From positions 1 to 34,635 of the forward strand of contig PYST01000382.1 of the NCBI GenBank assembly GCA_003049485.1: a DNA stretch of 34,635 nt, given 5' to 3'. Below the pieces are notes generated by a model that was given only the letters and a program-made list of their open reading frames with translations, did not search any database and was not told the DNA's origin. The stretch comes from Ophioceras dolichostomum. Its lineage: Eukaryota > Ascomycota > Sordariomycetes > Magnaporthales > Ophioceraceae. The stretch's first letter is position 1, and every line of letters starts with the position of its first letter. Positions 22,513 to 32,566 of the stretch are shown here, piece by piece. The position numbers and the translations under genes were made by a program.

Positions 22513-24992
22513 TCCTTCGCTGTATCGCCTTCGCCTTGCTGCTCGGTGCCGTTGATGAATGGATGACCGGATGGTTGTTGGTTTCTGATGGCCGGTGTCC
22601 GGTTGTGGGAGATGGTGTGAAGACGAAAACAGCAACGCGTTTCTCTGGCTCCTTTCACTCTGACCCTACCCCTCGTCTCTCCCCCCAGGTTTCGATATCA
22701 GCCATCCAAAGATGGTGCACCTTGCACTCCTGGTGTGGTGTGTGACCGGTCGGTTCAATGTGACCGGCTGGAGGCTAGCTTGAGTTCAGGTCAGGCACAT
22801 TTTTACGGTGCTAGCTTCATCTTTGGATGGGTTGGCCAAAAGAAAGCTGGCCCCTCAGAGAGAACAAAATGTCTCGTCTCGGTAGCCTACATCCTTCCCG
22901 TGCAGGTCGCCGGTAGGGAGGTAGCACAGCCCTTCTTGTGAAACCTCCATGTTGGAGAGACAAGGTGATGCTTTCGGACAAAAAGACAAACGCAAACGCC
23001 CCAATATGATGGGATGGCCCGGGCTGTCAGTCTCGCCGAAAGAGACATTGGAGGGGCTGAAACTGAGGAAGTAGCGAGAAATGATTACTATTACTGCCCG
23101 TTAGACAGCTTGACAGGGCTTGCATGGGCAGTAACGGGCCGTTGCTTTGGGAGTCCGGACTGCCATCATGGGATGTGATGGAGGGAGGAGAAGGAAGAGA
23201 GGGGGTGGTGTGGACGCAAAGAAGTGCTGGTTGATTTTGATGCCCCTCCGAGCAAGGGTGTAGCTGGAAGGTCCAGGCAAAAGATACGATGAGTGCTGGT
23301 TGTTTGCTTCTTTGGCATCAGCAAAGCAGCGTCCGAGGGTCTGGAGGATGGTGGGATGTTCGGTCATTGGATGGCCATTATTGGACGGCCATTGGACGGG
23401 GTGGCGGCGGCGGCGGGCGGGCACGCACGGCCGACAGACCAAGGGAAGACCCAACCAAGCTCCAACAGGCACACCTTTTTTTTTTGAAAAGTCGGGATGC
23501 ATATGAAACTGTTACTGTATTCCCACCGAACGAATGAATCGGGAAGCTGGAGCAAGCAGGCATGCGAGGTGTGAGGCAGTCAGACAGACGGGTCGGTCGG
23601 ACGGTCAGCAGGTCGAGGACAGGACCTGTGATAGTTCGGCGCCCCAGAGGTGGCGACGAGCTGTGGTGCTTGCACGACTCGCAACAGCTTTCGGCGCACG
23701 CACCACTCACGTACAGGTAGACTGTTAGGAGTCTGTGATCTCATCGAGCATCCTGAGCTGATCACCGAAGCTAGCTCTTGTAGCCTGCGGTAGCTCAAGT
23801 CGCATGTACTGTGATACGCTAGGTAAAAGGCAAGCTAGCTGCCTTTGTGTGTGATAGTAAGACCTGGGCAAAATAGACTACCGAGGCCAACGGAAATAGT
23901 CTCGGGGCTTTTCTTTCTTTCTTTCTTGCTTGCTGCCGTTCGTCGTCGTCCCCCTCTCTTACAAACTTGCTTCGTCGATGTCTCACTCTCCCCACTCCAC
24001 ACTCACACTCACCACCACAAAGCCACGAATCGCAACGGAAAGTCGGTTTCTCTTTCTCTGTTTTTGTTCCTGTTCCTGGCCTGGAACGGCCTCCCCTCCT
24101 GTCTATCTGTCTGACTGCCGCCACTAACGATTGTCTCTCCGCGTTGTGTTTGATATCTTTCATTGACTCTCTTGTGATTCTCCACACCTCCCCTCCCATG
24201 TGATAGTGTGGTGGTGAACAGTGCGCGTTTCCCCCCCCCCTCTTCTTCAGCGCATGCAGGGTTTTGTTGGTTCGGCTTGCGTCAATCGAAGGAACAGGGG
24301 TGCAGTGGTGGCCCCTTTGACCTTGCCCCGGCTTTGTTGGTTGCTGCCCCCAAATGTGCGATGATTCCCACACGATAACATCAGCGGCAAACTTCGGCCA
24401 GGTTCAGGCCACACCATCTCAAGCTTTGGGCCGCCGCCTGCTTCGCTGTGCACAGCCTGTATTATTATAACATTTGTATGCAACCTTCCGGTCAGAAGAC
24501 GAAAAAGGCAGCTACCGAAGCCCTGATAGGCAACAAAAGAGAATTAGTCCAGCTGTAAACTTTTTCTTATTTAACATTTCTTTTACTAAGTTAAATATTT
24601 ATTCTTATTTTTTGTTCCCGATTAACTAATAAATACCTAACTTTTCTTTTTTCGAATAGTGAACTTTTCAATACAGTTTTCTCAACCGCCTTTATAACTA
24701 CAGAAACCACTGAAACCCAGTTGTTACCTCGATTTTCGAATGCCTTAATGTCACGATCAGAGACGCCGAGAGGCTGGGAAGCCAATGTGGTGATGCAATT
24801 GACGAAGATTCTGCTATGAAGAGGGAAAGAAGAGTAGGTCGGGAAGAGAAGCTGCCAACCTGGCCCAAAATAGGAGGTTCTGCCGGAAGGCGGTGAAGGC
24901 AAGCAGACAGCGACCGTCACACCTAATATTCCCAACATCTACCTACTTACACTACAAATTGCTAATTGCAAATATCTTTCCTTCCCAAATAG

Positions 24993-25202
24993 GACGAAAG
25001 GCTCGTTGTTTTCGCGTTCACTCCAAGGCCCCTAACGCAAGAGGAAATAAATCTTCTCGAGGGAGGATATACCGACTGGCCCAAAAGAAAGGCGGAACAG
25101 GCGGCGGAACGGGCGGCGGTTCGACAAAAATCCGGCTTCCTAAGCGGCTTCCGACGACGATTTAGCTTCCAGAATTCAAGTCAACCATATATTGCTGTCT
25201 AG
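24993..25202 (+). other. Possible orphan terminal exon, 69 codons, unknown product
   Basis: An open frame with protein-like text begins directly after a strong acceptor-like sequence (CTTCCCAAATAG, with TGCTAAT about 30 bases upstream as a possible branch site). It reads DERLVVFAFTPRPLTQEEI, then a charged stretch with KRKAEQAAERAAVRQK and RRRF, and stops at TAG 25200-25202. There is no ATG in frame: a TAG, which is also the acceptor AG, lies immediately upstream. I could not find a convincing upstream exon. A candidate donor GTGAAG near 24889 would leave a plausible but unrecognised reading before it. Could be a relic of a gene or chance. Confidence 0.3.
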
Positions 25203-26308
25203 GCGGGATCCCCCAACACTGCCCAATACTGATCTGATTGACGGATTCTCGCGGGTTCTTCTGGGTCGCATTTTGCCTGCCCATGTCGCCAGCTCTGATG
25301 CCAAGAAACAAAAACCTCCGCGTCGCAGAGTCCAACCGATGGCCTAATGGTACGGGCCCCCTGCCCCCCATCCCTTTCCCGGCCTGCTGCAGATTTGGCT
25401 CCCCACTGAGCACAAAAGAAGCTCCACAGCAACAGGCTTTGCTTGGCAGCAGACGACTACAGCTTGGTTGCACACCCCCTCTCGCCTGACCCAGAGCCAG
25501 GCCAAGGGCGGGCCTGTCAGGGGAAATTCAATCGCAAGCAGCAAGGGGGAGAAGAAGAAGAAGCACCAGGGTTCATCTCTCATTTTCTGTGGTGTGTCAT
25601 TGGCATTACCCCCAACCCAGACCTGAAGAGACCAGACCCTGTCAGTGTCTGGCCCCAAGCCAGGGGTATGGTGACCACTGTCCTGCCAAGTTGCCAACCT
25701 ATCTAATGTCGCGATTCTTCAACAAGTTCTGCCACACACCCACACCAGACGCCGCCCGAAAAGCCGACCGTGCGTTTTCGCCTGTCTTGCTAGCCTCCAG
25801 CGCCCCAGGGCTCTCGTCCCCTTCCCCTGGGATATTAATCTCGCTCCCCTCTCTCCTCCTTGCCGACTGTGGGAAGAGGGGGTCACGGACTTCTCGGCCA
25901 TCCTTTTTTTTTAACAGAGGCTTTGGTGTTCTTCTTTTCCTTAGTCTTTCTATGCATGCTTTTCTTTTCCTCCTCCTCCTCATCCTCCACTGCCCTTTCT
26001 GTTCGTTTTCACTAATTCATTCGTCTTCTGATCTTTGTTTGGTTTCGTCTGTCTTCGCCATCCTCGCCGCACCCACTTCCTTACATCCCCATCATCATCT
26101 TCCTCCTCCACCTCCTCCCTCCTTTGGGTTTGCCTTGATCTTCACGGGAAGACGGATCTTTCGGCTTTGGGTTTGTCGCCCACAACACAGAGAAGCAAAC
26201 ATTGAAGCTTTGGTACCTACCACCTACCTTTCACCACCTACTGCCGAACGAACCCCTTTTTCCACCCTTCCGATCTTGGTGGCTTCCATCTTCTTTTTGT
26301 TCCCCAAC
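25203..26308 (+). other. Upstream region and CT-rich leader of the PH-like gene
   Basis: No gene supported. From about 25,740 the + strand becomes strongly pyrimidine-rich, with long C/T tracts, as in fungal promoters and 5' leaders before constitutive start sites. A 253-residue ORF through this tract (25589-26350) has a composition imposed by the C/T bias and is not accepted as a gene. Confidence 0.55.
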
Positions 26309-26350
26309 ATGGTCGCCCTCAGTCCCGCACGCTACTCTCTGCTCTTGTGA
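26309..26350 (+). promoter_or_regulatory. Upstream ORF of 13 codons before the PH-like gene
   Basis: An ATG in good context (CCCCAACATGGTC) opens a 13-residue frame MVALSPARYSLLL ending at TGA 26348-26350. This is 83 bp before the main ATG at 26434. If the transcript starts upstream of 26309, this uORF would be translated first and could lower translation of the main ORF. The transcript start is not known. Confidence 0.45.
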
Positions 26351-26433
26351 GGTTCCCGACGCGAATCTCCCATTACACCGATCTCCTTCGCATCGATTCC
26401 CACCCGAGCGGTCCTCCTACGACCTAAGACGAC

Positions 26434-29119
26434 ATGGAGGGCATTATGGTCGTTCCCCCAGATCGGGGTACTATCATTGGACGGGCGCTGTGGAAGGTGT
26501 GTGCTTCCATTTCCCCACGAAACTGATGTCTGACAAAGACGAGTAAAAATGGCAACCCCCTTACTGACGGACAACGTGGCGAATAGCCTCGATATATCGT
26601 AATTGGCCCCCAAACCAGAACAGATCAGCCGCCAAAGCCAATACCCATCGGTCGTCTGCCTTCGCCGAGAGACTTTCCTCTCGACCCTGAGAGGACATGG
26701 CTGTCCATCTACAAATCCAAGGTGCGTGATGGTTGTTGCTGTTGTCCTGCACACTGACATCATGACTCCTTGCCTGCATATACTTTCGCCGGCTGTACTG
26801 TGGTACAGGCCTACGTTCTTGGGGGGATCAAAATGGCCCATGAAGGGATGGACCTAGTTTTGGTGGAATTGGGCGCTGACAAGACTCCTGCCTGATGCTG
26901 TGTAGACGGACTATGACCCCTTGGTGCAACATCGCTTGTGCACCATAGTGGACTGCCAGGTTCAGATGGTAGCGCACAGAAAACAGGGGCCATCCCTCCA
27001 GACCATGATCGTGACACTCCAATCGGATCCTTCCCTCGAGAAGCTGAAGAAGCGACGCTCAAGCCGGTCAGCAGGTTTGACCAGCAGCTCCAAGGACCAG
27101 CCGAGCGCCAACTCGCTTTGGTTCCGAGCTGGTGACGACGGCCACAGCCTTCATGAATGGGCAAAGTTCATCCACGCACACATTCCGCCACGGTCATCGT
27201 TCCCGACCAGCCCGCTGTCGCCCAACTCGCCGACCTTCATACTCCCATTCTCGCCTTGGGGCCGTGACGCGTCCGACTACTCTCAGAGGCCGTCAAGCAG
27301 CAACCCCAATGCCACTCGGGCCGCAGCCGCCGGCCAACACAGGCCGGGGCCTCCGAACTTCACCGACTCGCCCAGTCTACGGTCGAAACGGAGCGACATC
27401 TCATCCCACGCCGGATACGGCCACTATACGGTGGTACGGCCTACAGACCTGCCCTCGCCCGCTCTTACCATCCAGCCGCAGCAGCAGGGCCAGCAGCAAG
27501 AGTATCACGGCGAATTCATCGAGGGATGGACCGCCGCGCAGGGTCGGTCCTCCACGGTCAGTTCCCCGATCAGGGGACGCGACAGCATGAGCTCCCAGGG
27601 TCAGCAAGGCGCGCCACCACCACAACAGCAGGGACAAGGCACAAACTCCGGCTCATCCCCGACGATCCCTCGCGAGACGATTCTGGACAGGGCGTTCAAC
27701 ATGATGTGCATCCCCGGCTCAGAGAAGCAGATTCCCGGCGACGAGAATCTCAGCTCCATCGACAGATTCGAGGCTCTGATGGACGAGGCGGAGAGGAGGA
27801 GGGGGCAGCGGGAGCAGCGAGAGGCTGCCGAGGCTGCCGAGGCTGCCGAGAGGGAGAGGAAAGCCGCCCGACCGTCGCCGATCGACACGAGCGATGGGAT
27901 GAAGAGCGTTTGGGACCTGGATGGCGATGAGGAGGAGGAAGAGGAGGAGGAAGAGGACGACCTGAACGACGAGACGGAGGACGATCCCCTGCCGAGCTCC
28001 CACAGCAACAGCCGTGCGTACGGCCTCGGCCAGAAGGCCGCCATGGAACTCATCCAAAGCTTTAGCAGCCCCATCAGCAGTCCCCTGACCCTGAGTCCGG
28101 TCCGCGGGCCTCCCCACTCGTTCAGCAGTCGCCCTCCGCAGGCGCCCCCAGACGAGGACGTCATCATGCCGCCCACCGCCCAACGGGCGCTGGATTTCAT
28201 CACCGGTCGCAAGTCACCCTCCATCCTCGACCGAGGAGCAGCTGGCGGTAGTTCGGGCAGCAGCACCCGAGTGACGAGCCCTAGGACCCAGGAGTACAAT
28301 CCCGACAACCTGATTCCAATGAAGATGAACAGTCACCAACAGCAGCACCTCCAATACCACGTGCCTCTCCACGTCCGGCCAGACATGGGACTGTCATCCT
28401 CGGCAGCCGGTCCTCCTCCTCGCCCCGGCAGGAACCTCTCCAGCAGCAACTTTGTCCATCGAACAAACAGCCAGACACACATAGCCGCCGTGGCACACAT
28501 CAACAGCCGCCATCCGCCGGCCCTCAACCCCCTCGGCAGCGTCAGCGGTGGGAGCAGCAGCAGCAGCAGCTTCGAGGCCAACTTCCCGCTGCCTCCGACC
28601 TCGTACGCGCCGCATCGGGGAGTCTCACCGGGCCGGTCTTCGCTCGCCGATCTGTACCTGCCCAGCCGTCGACGCAACACCGCCTCGTCGAACAACACCG
28701 TCAACACAGTATCCACGGCTCCCACGTTCGGCACCGGCATCACCGCCTCTTCTGGGGTCACGACCACCACCACGACCACCACCACGACCACCGCCCACGA
28801 GAAGCGCCTGTCCACCTCGAGCGCCAAGCGCATCAGCTTCACGGAGCACCTGACGAAGCGGCTGAGCAGCACCAGCAGCCTGCTTCTCGTGCAGACGAAC
28901 GCTCCCTCCCCCAGCCCCGACGCGTCGTCCAGCCGCGGCAGCAACGCGACCATCGAGGCCGACCTGCGGTCGCAGCAGTACCACCTGCAGCAGCAGTTGC
29001 TACAGCAGCAGCAGCACCACCAGCACCAGCACAACCCCCAGAGCCCCTACCCTCCCCCGGAGCGCTGCGGGTGGCGCGGCGACGTCGGCGCCATTAGCGC
29101 CGAGGGCGGCTTCCTCTGA
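26434..29119 (+). CDS. PH-like-domain protein with long disordered C-terminal region, 803 residues, three exons
   Basis: Join of 26434-26496, 26587-26721 and 26906-29119, all phase 0. The introns are GTGTGT...TAG and GTGCGT...TAG. Exon 1 reads MEGIMVVPPDRGTIIGRALWK, exon 2 opens PRYIVIGPQ and ends WLSIYKSK, exon 3 continues TDYDPLVQHRLCTIVDCQVQ. The strand pattern and the closing helix with an invariant-type Trp (LHEWAKFIHAHI, W near residue 151) fit a pleckstrin-homology-like domain at about 15-160. Such domains bind phosphoinositides or proteins, so a cortical or signalling role is possible. Residues 160-803 are Ser/Pro/Gln-rich and disordered, with an AAE repeat (near 375), a Glu/Asp tract (near 405), poly-Ser, a Thr tract (near 685) and a Gln/His tract near the end. 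It is a conserved fungal type of unknown function. The splice joins restore continuous PH text, which supports the start. Confidence 0.82.
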
Positions 29120-29904
29120 ATGGCATCGCCTCGGCTCGCCTCGTACTTTTCTTTTTCTCCTCTTCCCTTCCCTTTTCTCTTCAATCCCGATCCCTCTATT
29201 CTCGCGCTTTTGCCCGGGAGGATCTTTTGTCTGTCTCAAGTCTCGATCTTACGTTACGGCCCGATCTCAAATCTGCTCCTCATATACCCACGCCCATTTT
29301 TTATGACATCTCTCTCTCCCCTTCCCCATCCACCTATCTAATTTATTTACCTCTCGTTCTTCGCTTCTTAATTTCTCGAAAAGTACCTAGTCGTCTTCCC
29401 TCTCTCTACCTACCTACCACCTATGCTCTCTCGAACACAAACCGAACTCCCAACGCTCCTCAAAAAAATTTTTATGACCGTGATGATAATCTTAAGACAA
29501 CAAAACCTGACAAAAATAAGAAAGGGAGGGGTGGGCCGTCCTTGCTTTTTCTGTCTGAAGGAATTCTTCTCGTTTCAGCAGCTTTTGCTATTTCTGATGA
29601 TCCTTTTTTTTCTCCCACTGTTTCTCATGACCTCCACGACGTCGAATATCTAAGTAGGTACCTACCTACCTATCTACCTCACTAGGCGGCTTCCTCGTGG
29701 TCTCTTCGCCTTCTATTCCTCTTTCTATGTATTAGCCGATCGTTTATGATGCTGAACACGCGTACGACGGACTTTTTCTTTTCTTCTTTTCTCTCGTCAG
29801 TAATGAAATGAGTTTTGGATTTGATGGGTTGTTCTTCTGACGACCCGAATTCTGAACAAACTGTGTGCCCGCCCGTGTGGCCCCTTGACCTCCTGCTCAT
29901 GTGA
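29120..29904 (+). other. 3' flank of the PH-like gene
   Basis: T/C-rich sequence consistent with a 3' UTR, then an A-rich run near 29490-29525 and a TACCTACC cluster at 29654-29687. No gene is supported. Confidence 0.5.
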
Positions 29905-30390
29905 AGGACTTGAGGAATGCCAAGGAGAACGCTAAGAATGCATGGGACTTAAGGGAGCAAATGCTTCTTCGTCGCGACGGTCGCTTCGCTGAAGATGTTC
30001 TTCCATCCCATCATCTGACCTGGACGGGGACGGCGCTAGGAAACGACCAAGGATGCATGGTTCTTAAGGGAGCAAATGCTTCTTCGCTGCGACGACCGCT
30101 TCGTCGAAGATGGTTGGCTGTTTGCTCAGTCCTGCCACCATCCGACCTGGACAGCGAAAGCGCTAGGAGACTGCCAAGAAAGTATGCCACGCAAGGGGTA
30201 AGTGCTTCTTCGTCCGTCGTCGCGAAGACGTCGACCTCTGGCTCAGTTCTCACATCATCTGAACCTGGACGGGAGAGCGCTAGCAGCGAGCCAAGAAAGT
30301 ATGCCACGCAAGGGGGAGCAAGTGCTTCTTCGTCGAAGACGAGACACGTCTGCCAGTTGCTCAGTCCTGCTCATCTGTCCTGAATGGAAA
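29905..30390. repeat. Imperfect tandem repeat, unit about 115-126 bp, roughly 3.5-4 copies
   Basis: The landmark (A/G)TGCTTCTTCG starts at 29961, 30076, 30202 and 30322, so units are 115, 126 and 120 bp. Each unit continues with a CGACG/CGAAGA-rich part, then TCATCTGACCTGGACGG-like text, GCTAGG, then CCAAG-(A/G)A(A/G)TATGC or similar, and ends AAGGG-GCAA. Units 3 and 4 are closest. Both strands are open through much of the array (160 residues +, 98 residues -), which is expected from a repeat with no stops in the unit and is not evidence of a gene. Confidence 0.85.
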
Positions 30391-31091
30391 AAACCGTCGA
30401 TCTGGAATGGTTGATTCCCATTGACATGAAGCCGGTCCGTTGCTTGCACCTAACTAGTAGGGTAGCAGGAGAGCGTAAGAGGGATAAGTTTGCAAGCCAC
30501 TCAATACCAGCATGTGAGGCAGCCATCAGGCAAAAGGAAATAAGGGATTTGTTTGAAATGGCAGGATGGCTAGGTAGCCAAACATCTGCTGCACCAAGCA
30601 CCCAAGCACCCAAACACCCAAATCATCCTTACCGGCGCGGAAGCACAGCGCTAATACGTCGACAAAAGCTACCAATCATGGCTCCCGCACGCTATGTTAT
30701 CCGATCGCGAGATACTACCTTTGTTGATCCGGACGACCCCGGCCGAGGCCACGGCGCCAACTACGCGGCAAATCGCCGTATGCGAACTCCTCGACATAGA
30801 TAAGATGGAAACTTATAAACATGTCCGGGGGAATCAAACATAACATGGGTTCGATTTACGATAATACCGACTGCGATGGATGCAGAACTGTCAGGTTCCG
30901 AGTCGGAGGCAAGAAGCATTCCAAAAAGCTCAAGTTTGAACTTCATCAACGTTTCCTAGGGGTTACGTTCATCAAGGGATACAGTTGGTATGTGGCGACT
31001 ACTATCCCGAAATCAGCGCAGGTTTTATCCATGTTTTTTTTTCATATCCCTCATCCCCTTGCTACCTACCTAGGTCTACCTAGGTACCTAC
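30391..31091. other. Region of uncertain content
   Basis: ORFs at 30384-30803 and 30821-31141 (+) have fairly normal amino-acid composition (for example RYVIRSRDTTFVDPDDPGRG, and LKFELHQRFLGVTFIKG), but I recognise no family and cannot connect them. An 8-bp CACCCAAG-type repeat of about 4 units lies near 30597-30625. TACCTAGG motifs occur at 31060-31095. It may be a remnant of a gene or mobile element. Confidence 0.35.
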
Positions 31092-31658
31092 TTAGCCGGT
31101 TGGGCTTGTCTGCTTGCTTGCTTGCTTATCCCCGATATTAACAAAAACGCTGCCGCCGTTAGTGGGACCCGTGGTGGAGGCCTTTCCTTTCGCGCTTGTA
31201 GCAGAAGACGTGTCTGAGTTCTTTGATGTCGTCTTGGTAACCGGTGCGATTTGCCCAGCAGGGGGCTTCTTGCCCTCCCTGGGTTCCTTCGCGGCCTTCG
31301 GCTCCTTGGGCTCTTTGGGCGCCCTGGTCTTGACCTTCTTGACTTCCTTAACAACCTCCTTGACAACCCCCTCGTCATCTGGAAGTAGTTGCCCATGGCG
31401 CTCTGCTGCTGCTGCTGAGCGTTGCGCGCGGCCATGAGCCCTTGCTGGTACTGCAGCTGTCGGCTGCACTCGCGGCGAAGAAGTTTGTTTCTCTTGCCGG
31501 AGCTATTTCGCAGAAAAGAGTCTTCTCCTCGTCAAAGCTGCCATCCTCGCCACCCCGATCTTGTGGTGCAGGAGGACCATGTCGCGCGCGCGTGCGACGT
31601 TGTAGTAGACGATCTCCGAGTACTGGTACTTGGAGTTGGTCTTGCGCAGGCTTTTAGG
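31092..31658 (-). pseudogene. Unidentified coding fragment(s), frameshifted
   Basis: Read on the minus strand after the kinase fragment, the text SLRKTNSKYQYSEIVYYNV and ARARDMVLLHHKIG is clearly protein-like. It loses frame near 31540 and continues as KRNKLLRRECSRQLQYQQG and MAARNAQQQQQSAMGNYFQ in another frame. A further shift near 31385 leads to a Lys/Pro/Glu-rich tail (VVKEVVKEVKKVKTRAPKEP, then KAAKEPREGKKPP) that runs to 31092. At least two frame changes in under 600 bp argue for decay, unless small introns are present. The family is not recognised; the basic, repetitive tail suggests a disordered nuclear or nucleic-acid-binding protein, which is only a guess. Confidence 0.45.
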
Positions 31659-31815
31659 CGTGTCCTCCGGGTTTTCCGGCTGCGGCACGAACTGCGCCTC
31701 GTCTTTGAGCAGTGTCTCCCAGTTGATGCCGCTGAACCACGGATGACTGCGGATCTCCTCGCCGCCCGACGCAAACTTCTCGTCCCGGTTGGAGCCTAGT
31801 CGGAGTCGAGGGTCA
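31659..31815 (-). pseudogene. AGC-family Ser/Thr kinase, C-terminal lobe fragment
   Basis: The minus-strand reading DPRLRLGSNRDEKFASGG, then EEIRSHPWFSGINWETLL and EAQFVPQPENPEDT, is the end of an AGC kinase catalytic domain: the RLG box, the HPWF motif and the start of the C-terminal extension with FVP...DT. Large fungal AGC kinases of the Rim15/Cek1 type have similar text, but the subfamily is uncertain. The fragment starts abruptly at about 31815 against ABC-transporter sequence. After PEDT (31659) it passes into unrelated sequence instead of the expected YFD. No catalytic residues are retained. About 50 codons of a protein that is normally many hundreds long. Confidence 0.6.
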
Positions 31816-32070
31816 CCGTGCCACCCTCGCTGACGAGTGTAGCGTATCCGTGTGGGAGCGAGAGGATGAAATCGTGGATTCCCGCGTTCCGAGCCGCGAG
31901 CTCGATGTTCTCCTGTGCACGCAGCGGATCGCCCTCCGGCATCCCGTAGGCGATGTTCGCCGCTAGGGTATCCGGAAACAGAAACGGGGCTGTGGGACGT
32001 ATCCCATCATGGCTCGAAGCGCCCTGGTGGAGAGCTCTCGTGCGTCGACCCCGGCGAACGTCAGGGTCCG
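31816..32070 (-). pseudogene. ABC transporter nucleotide-binding-domain fragment
   Basis: On the minus strand LTFAGVDARELSTRALRAMM and GYVPQ are followed, after the loss of one base at about 31992, by PFLFPDTLAANIAYGMPEGD in the next frame. AARNAGIHDFILSLPHGYAT and SEGGTVT then follow. This is the Q-loop to just before the signature motif of an ABC exporter of the STE6/multidrug type. Walker A lies upstream and is missing. The LSGGQ signature and Walker B are replaced by the kinase fragment. A stop (TAG at 31801-31799) closes the ABC frame just past the junction. About 85 codons are preserved, nonfunctional. Confidence 0.72.
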
Positions 32071-32566
32071 TGTAGAGCCCTCCTTCCCCCTATCCATTCC
32101 TCTGGCGTCAAGCCTCGATGGGGACAAACATACCGCTCAGCCGCCGGCTTCTCGGTCCTTAGCTCCTCCTCCCTTCTCCATCTATGGCTTTGGCCATGTC
32201 AGCAAATCGTGGGCTGTGTGCTGTGCTTGTTTTCCCGCCCTCCGACTGTCCCCCTCCTCTCCCTCTCCCTCTCGCTTTCCCTCCGTCTCAAAAAAAGGGG
32301 GGGAGGGGGGAGTGGAAACGAGGCGCCTCGTCCGTCCTTCTCCTCTTCCTCCCACGCCCGTTATTCGGGAACGGGGACCGGATGGGGGTCGGCGTTTCAG
32401 GCGTCGGTGCTGATTTGGCCATCTTGCTGCCTGAGGCCGTCAGCCGGGGTATCGTTATATGGGTTCATTAATCCCGGCAATTCAGGCACTGGGTCTGTCC
32501 TAACAGTGCACATCGCGTGAGCGGAATATTGGTCAGGCGACAATGAAGATGTTTTACTATTAAGGG
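32071..32566. other. Intergenic, pyrimidine-rich
   Basis: C/T-rich + strand sequence with runs near 32235-32310. No gene supported. It lies between the mosaic of gene fragments and the 3' end of the minus-strand gene at 32567. Confidence 0.5.

Larger units (their letters stand above)
12019..24992. other. 13-kb region without recognisable genes
   Basis: I found no ORF with recognisable protein text on either strand. Open frames are short and overlap low-complexity sequence. The region is not AT-rich as a whole; it has mixed composition with many pyrimidine-rich leader-like tracts (for example 14085-14200, 18180-18245, 23900-24110) and microsatellites. The most protein-like ORF is on the minus strand at 15215-15697 (160 residues), unsupported. 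An AT-rich patch lies at 24545-24720. No tRNA B-box plus acceptor structure was found by eye. Possible contents are long regulatory sequence or noncoding transcripts for the PH-like gene at 26434, or genes too divergent or intron-rich to see. Confidence 0.5.

Noticed and set aside
25589..26350. 253-residue + strand ORF upstream of the PH-like gene
   Set aside because: It runs through a C/T-rich leader and its Leu/Phe/Ser/Pro composition follows from that bias. No family text. Its last 13 codons are kept only as a uORF.
27601..29034. Two minus-strand ORFs of 235 and 233 residues within the PH-like gene
   Set aside because: Shadows created by CAG, ACC and AGC repeats of the low-complexity exon. 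The + strand has intact splice-joined PH text.
29901..30383. 160-residue + strand ORF through the tandem repeat
   Set aside because: Unit lengths are not a constant codon multiple, so the repeated text changes frame between units. The openness comes from the repeat, not from coding selection.
30597..30625. CACCCAAG-type repeat as possible telomere-like sequence
   Set aside because: Fungal telomere repeats are usually TTAGGG/CCCTAA. This is an imperfect 8-bp microsatellite with no array.
30840..30860. GGTTCGATTTA, similar to a tRNA B box
   Set aside because: It lacks the CC of the B-box consensus, and no A box or acceptor-stem pairing could be found at the right distance.
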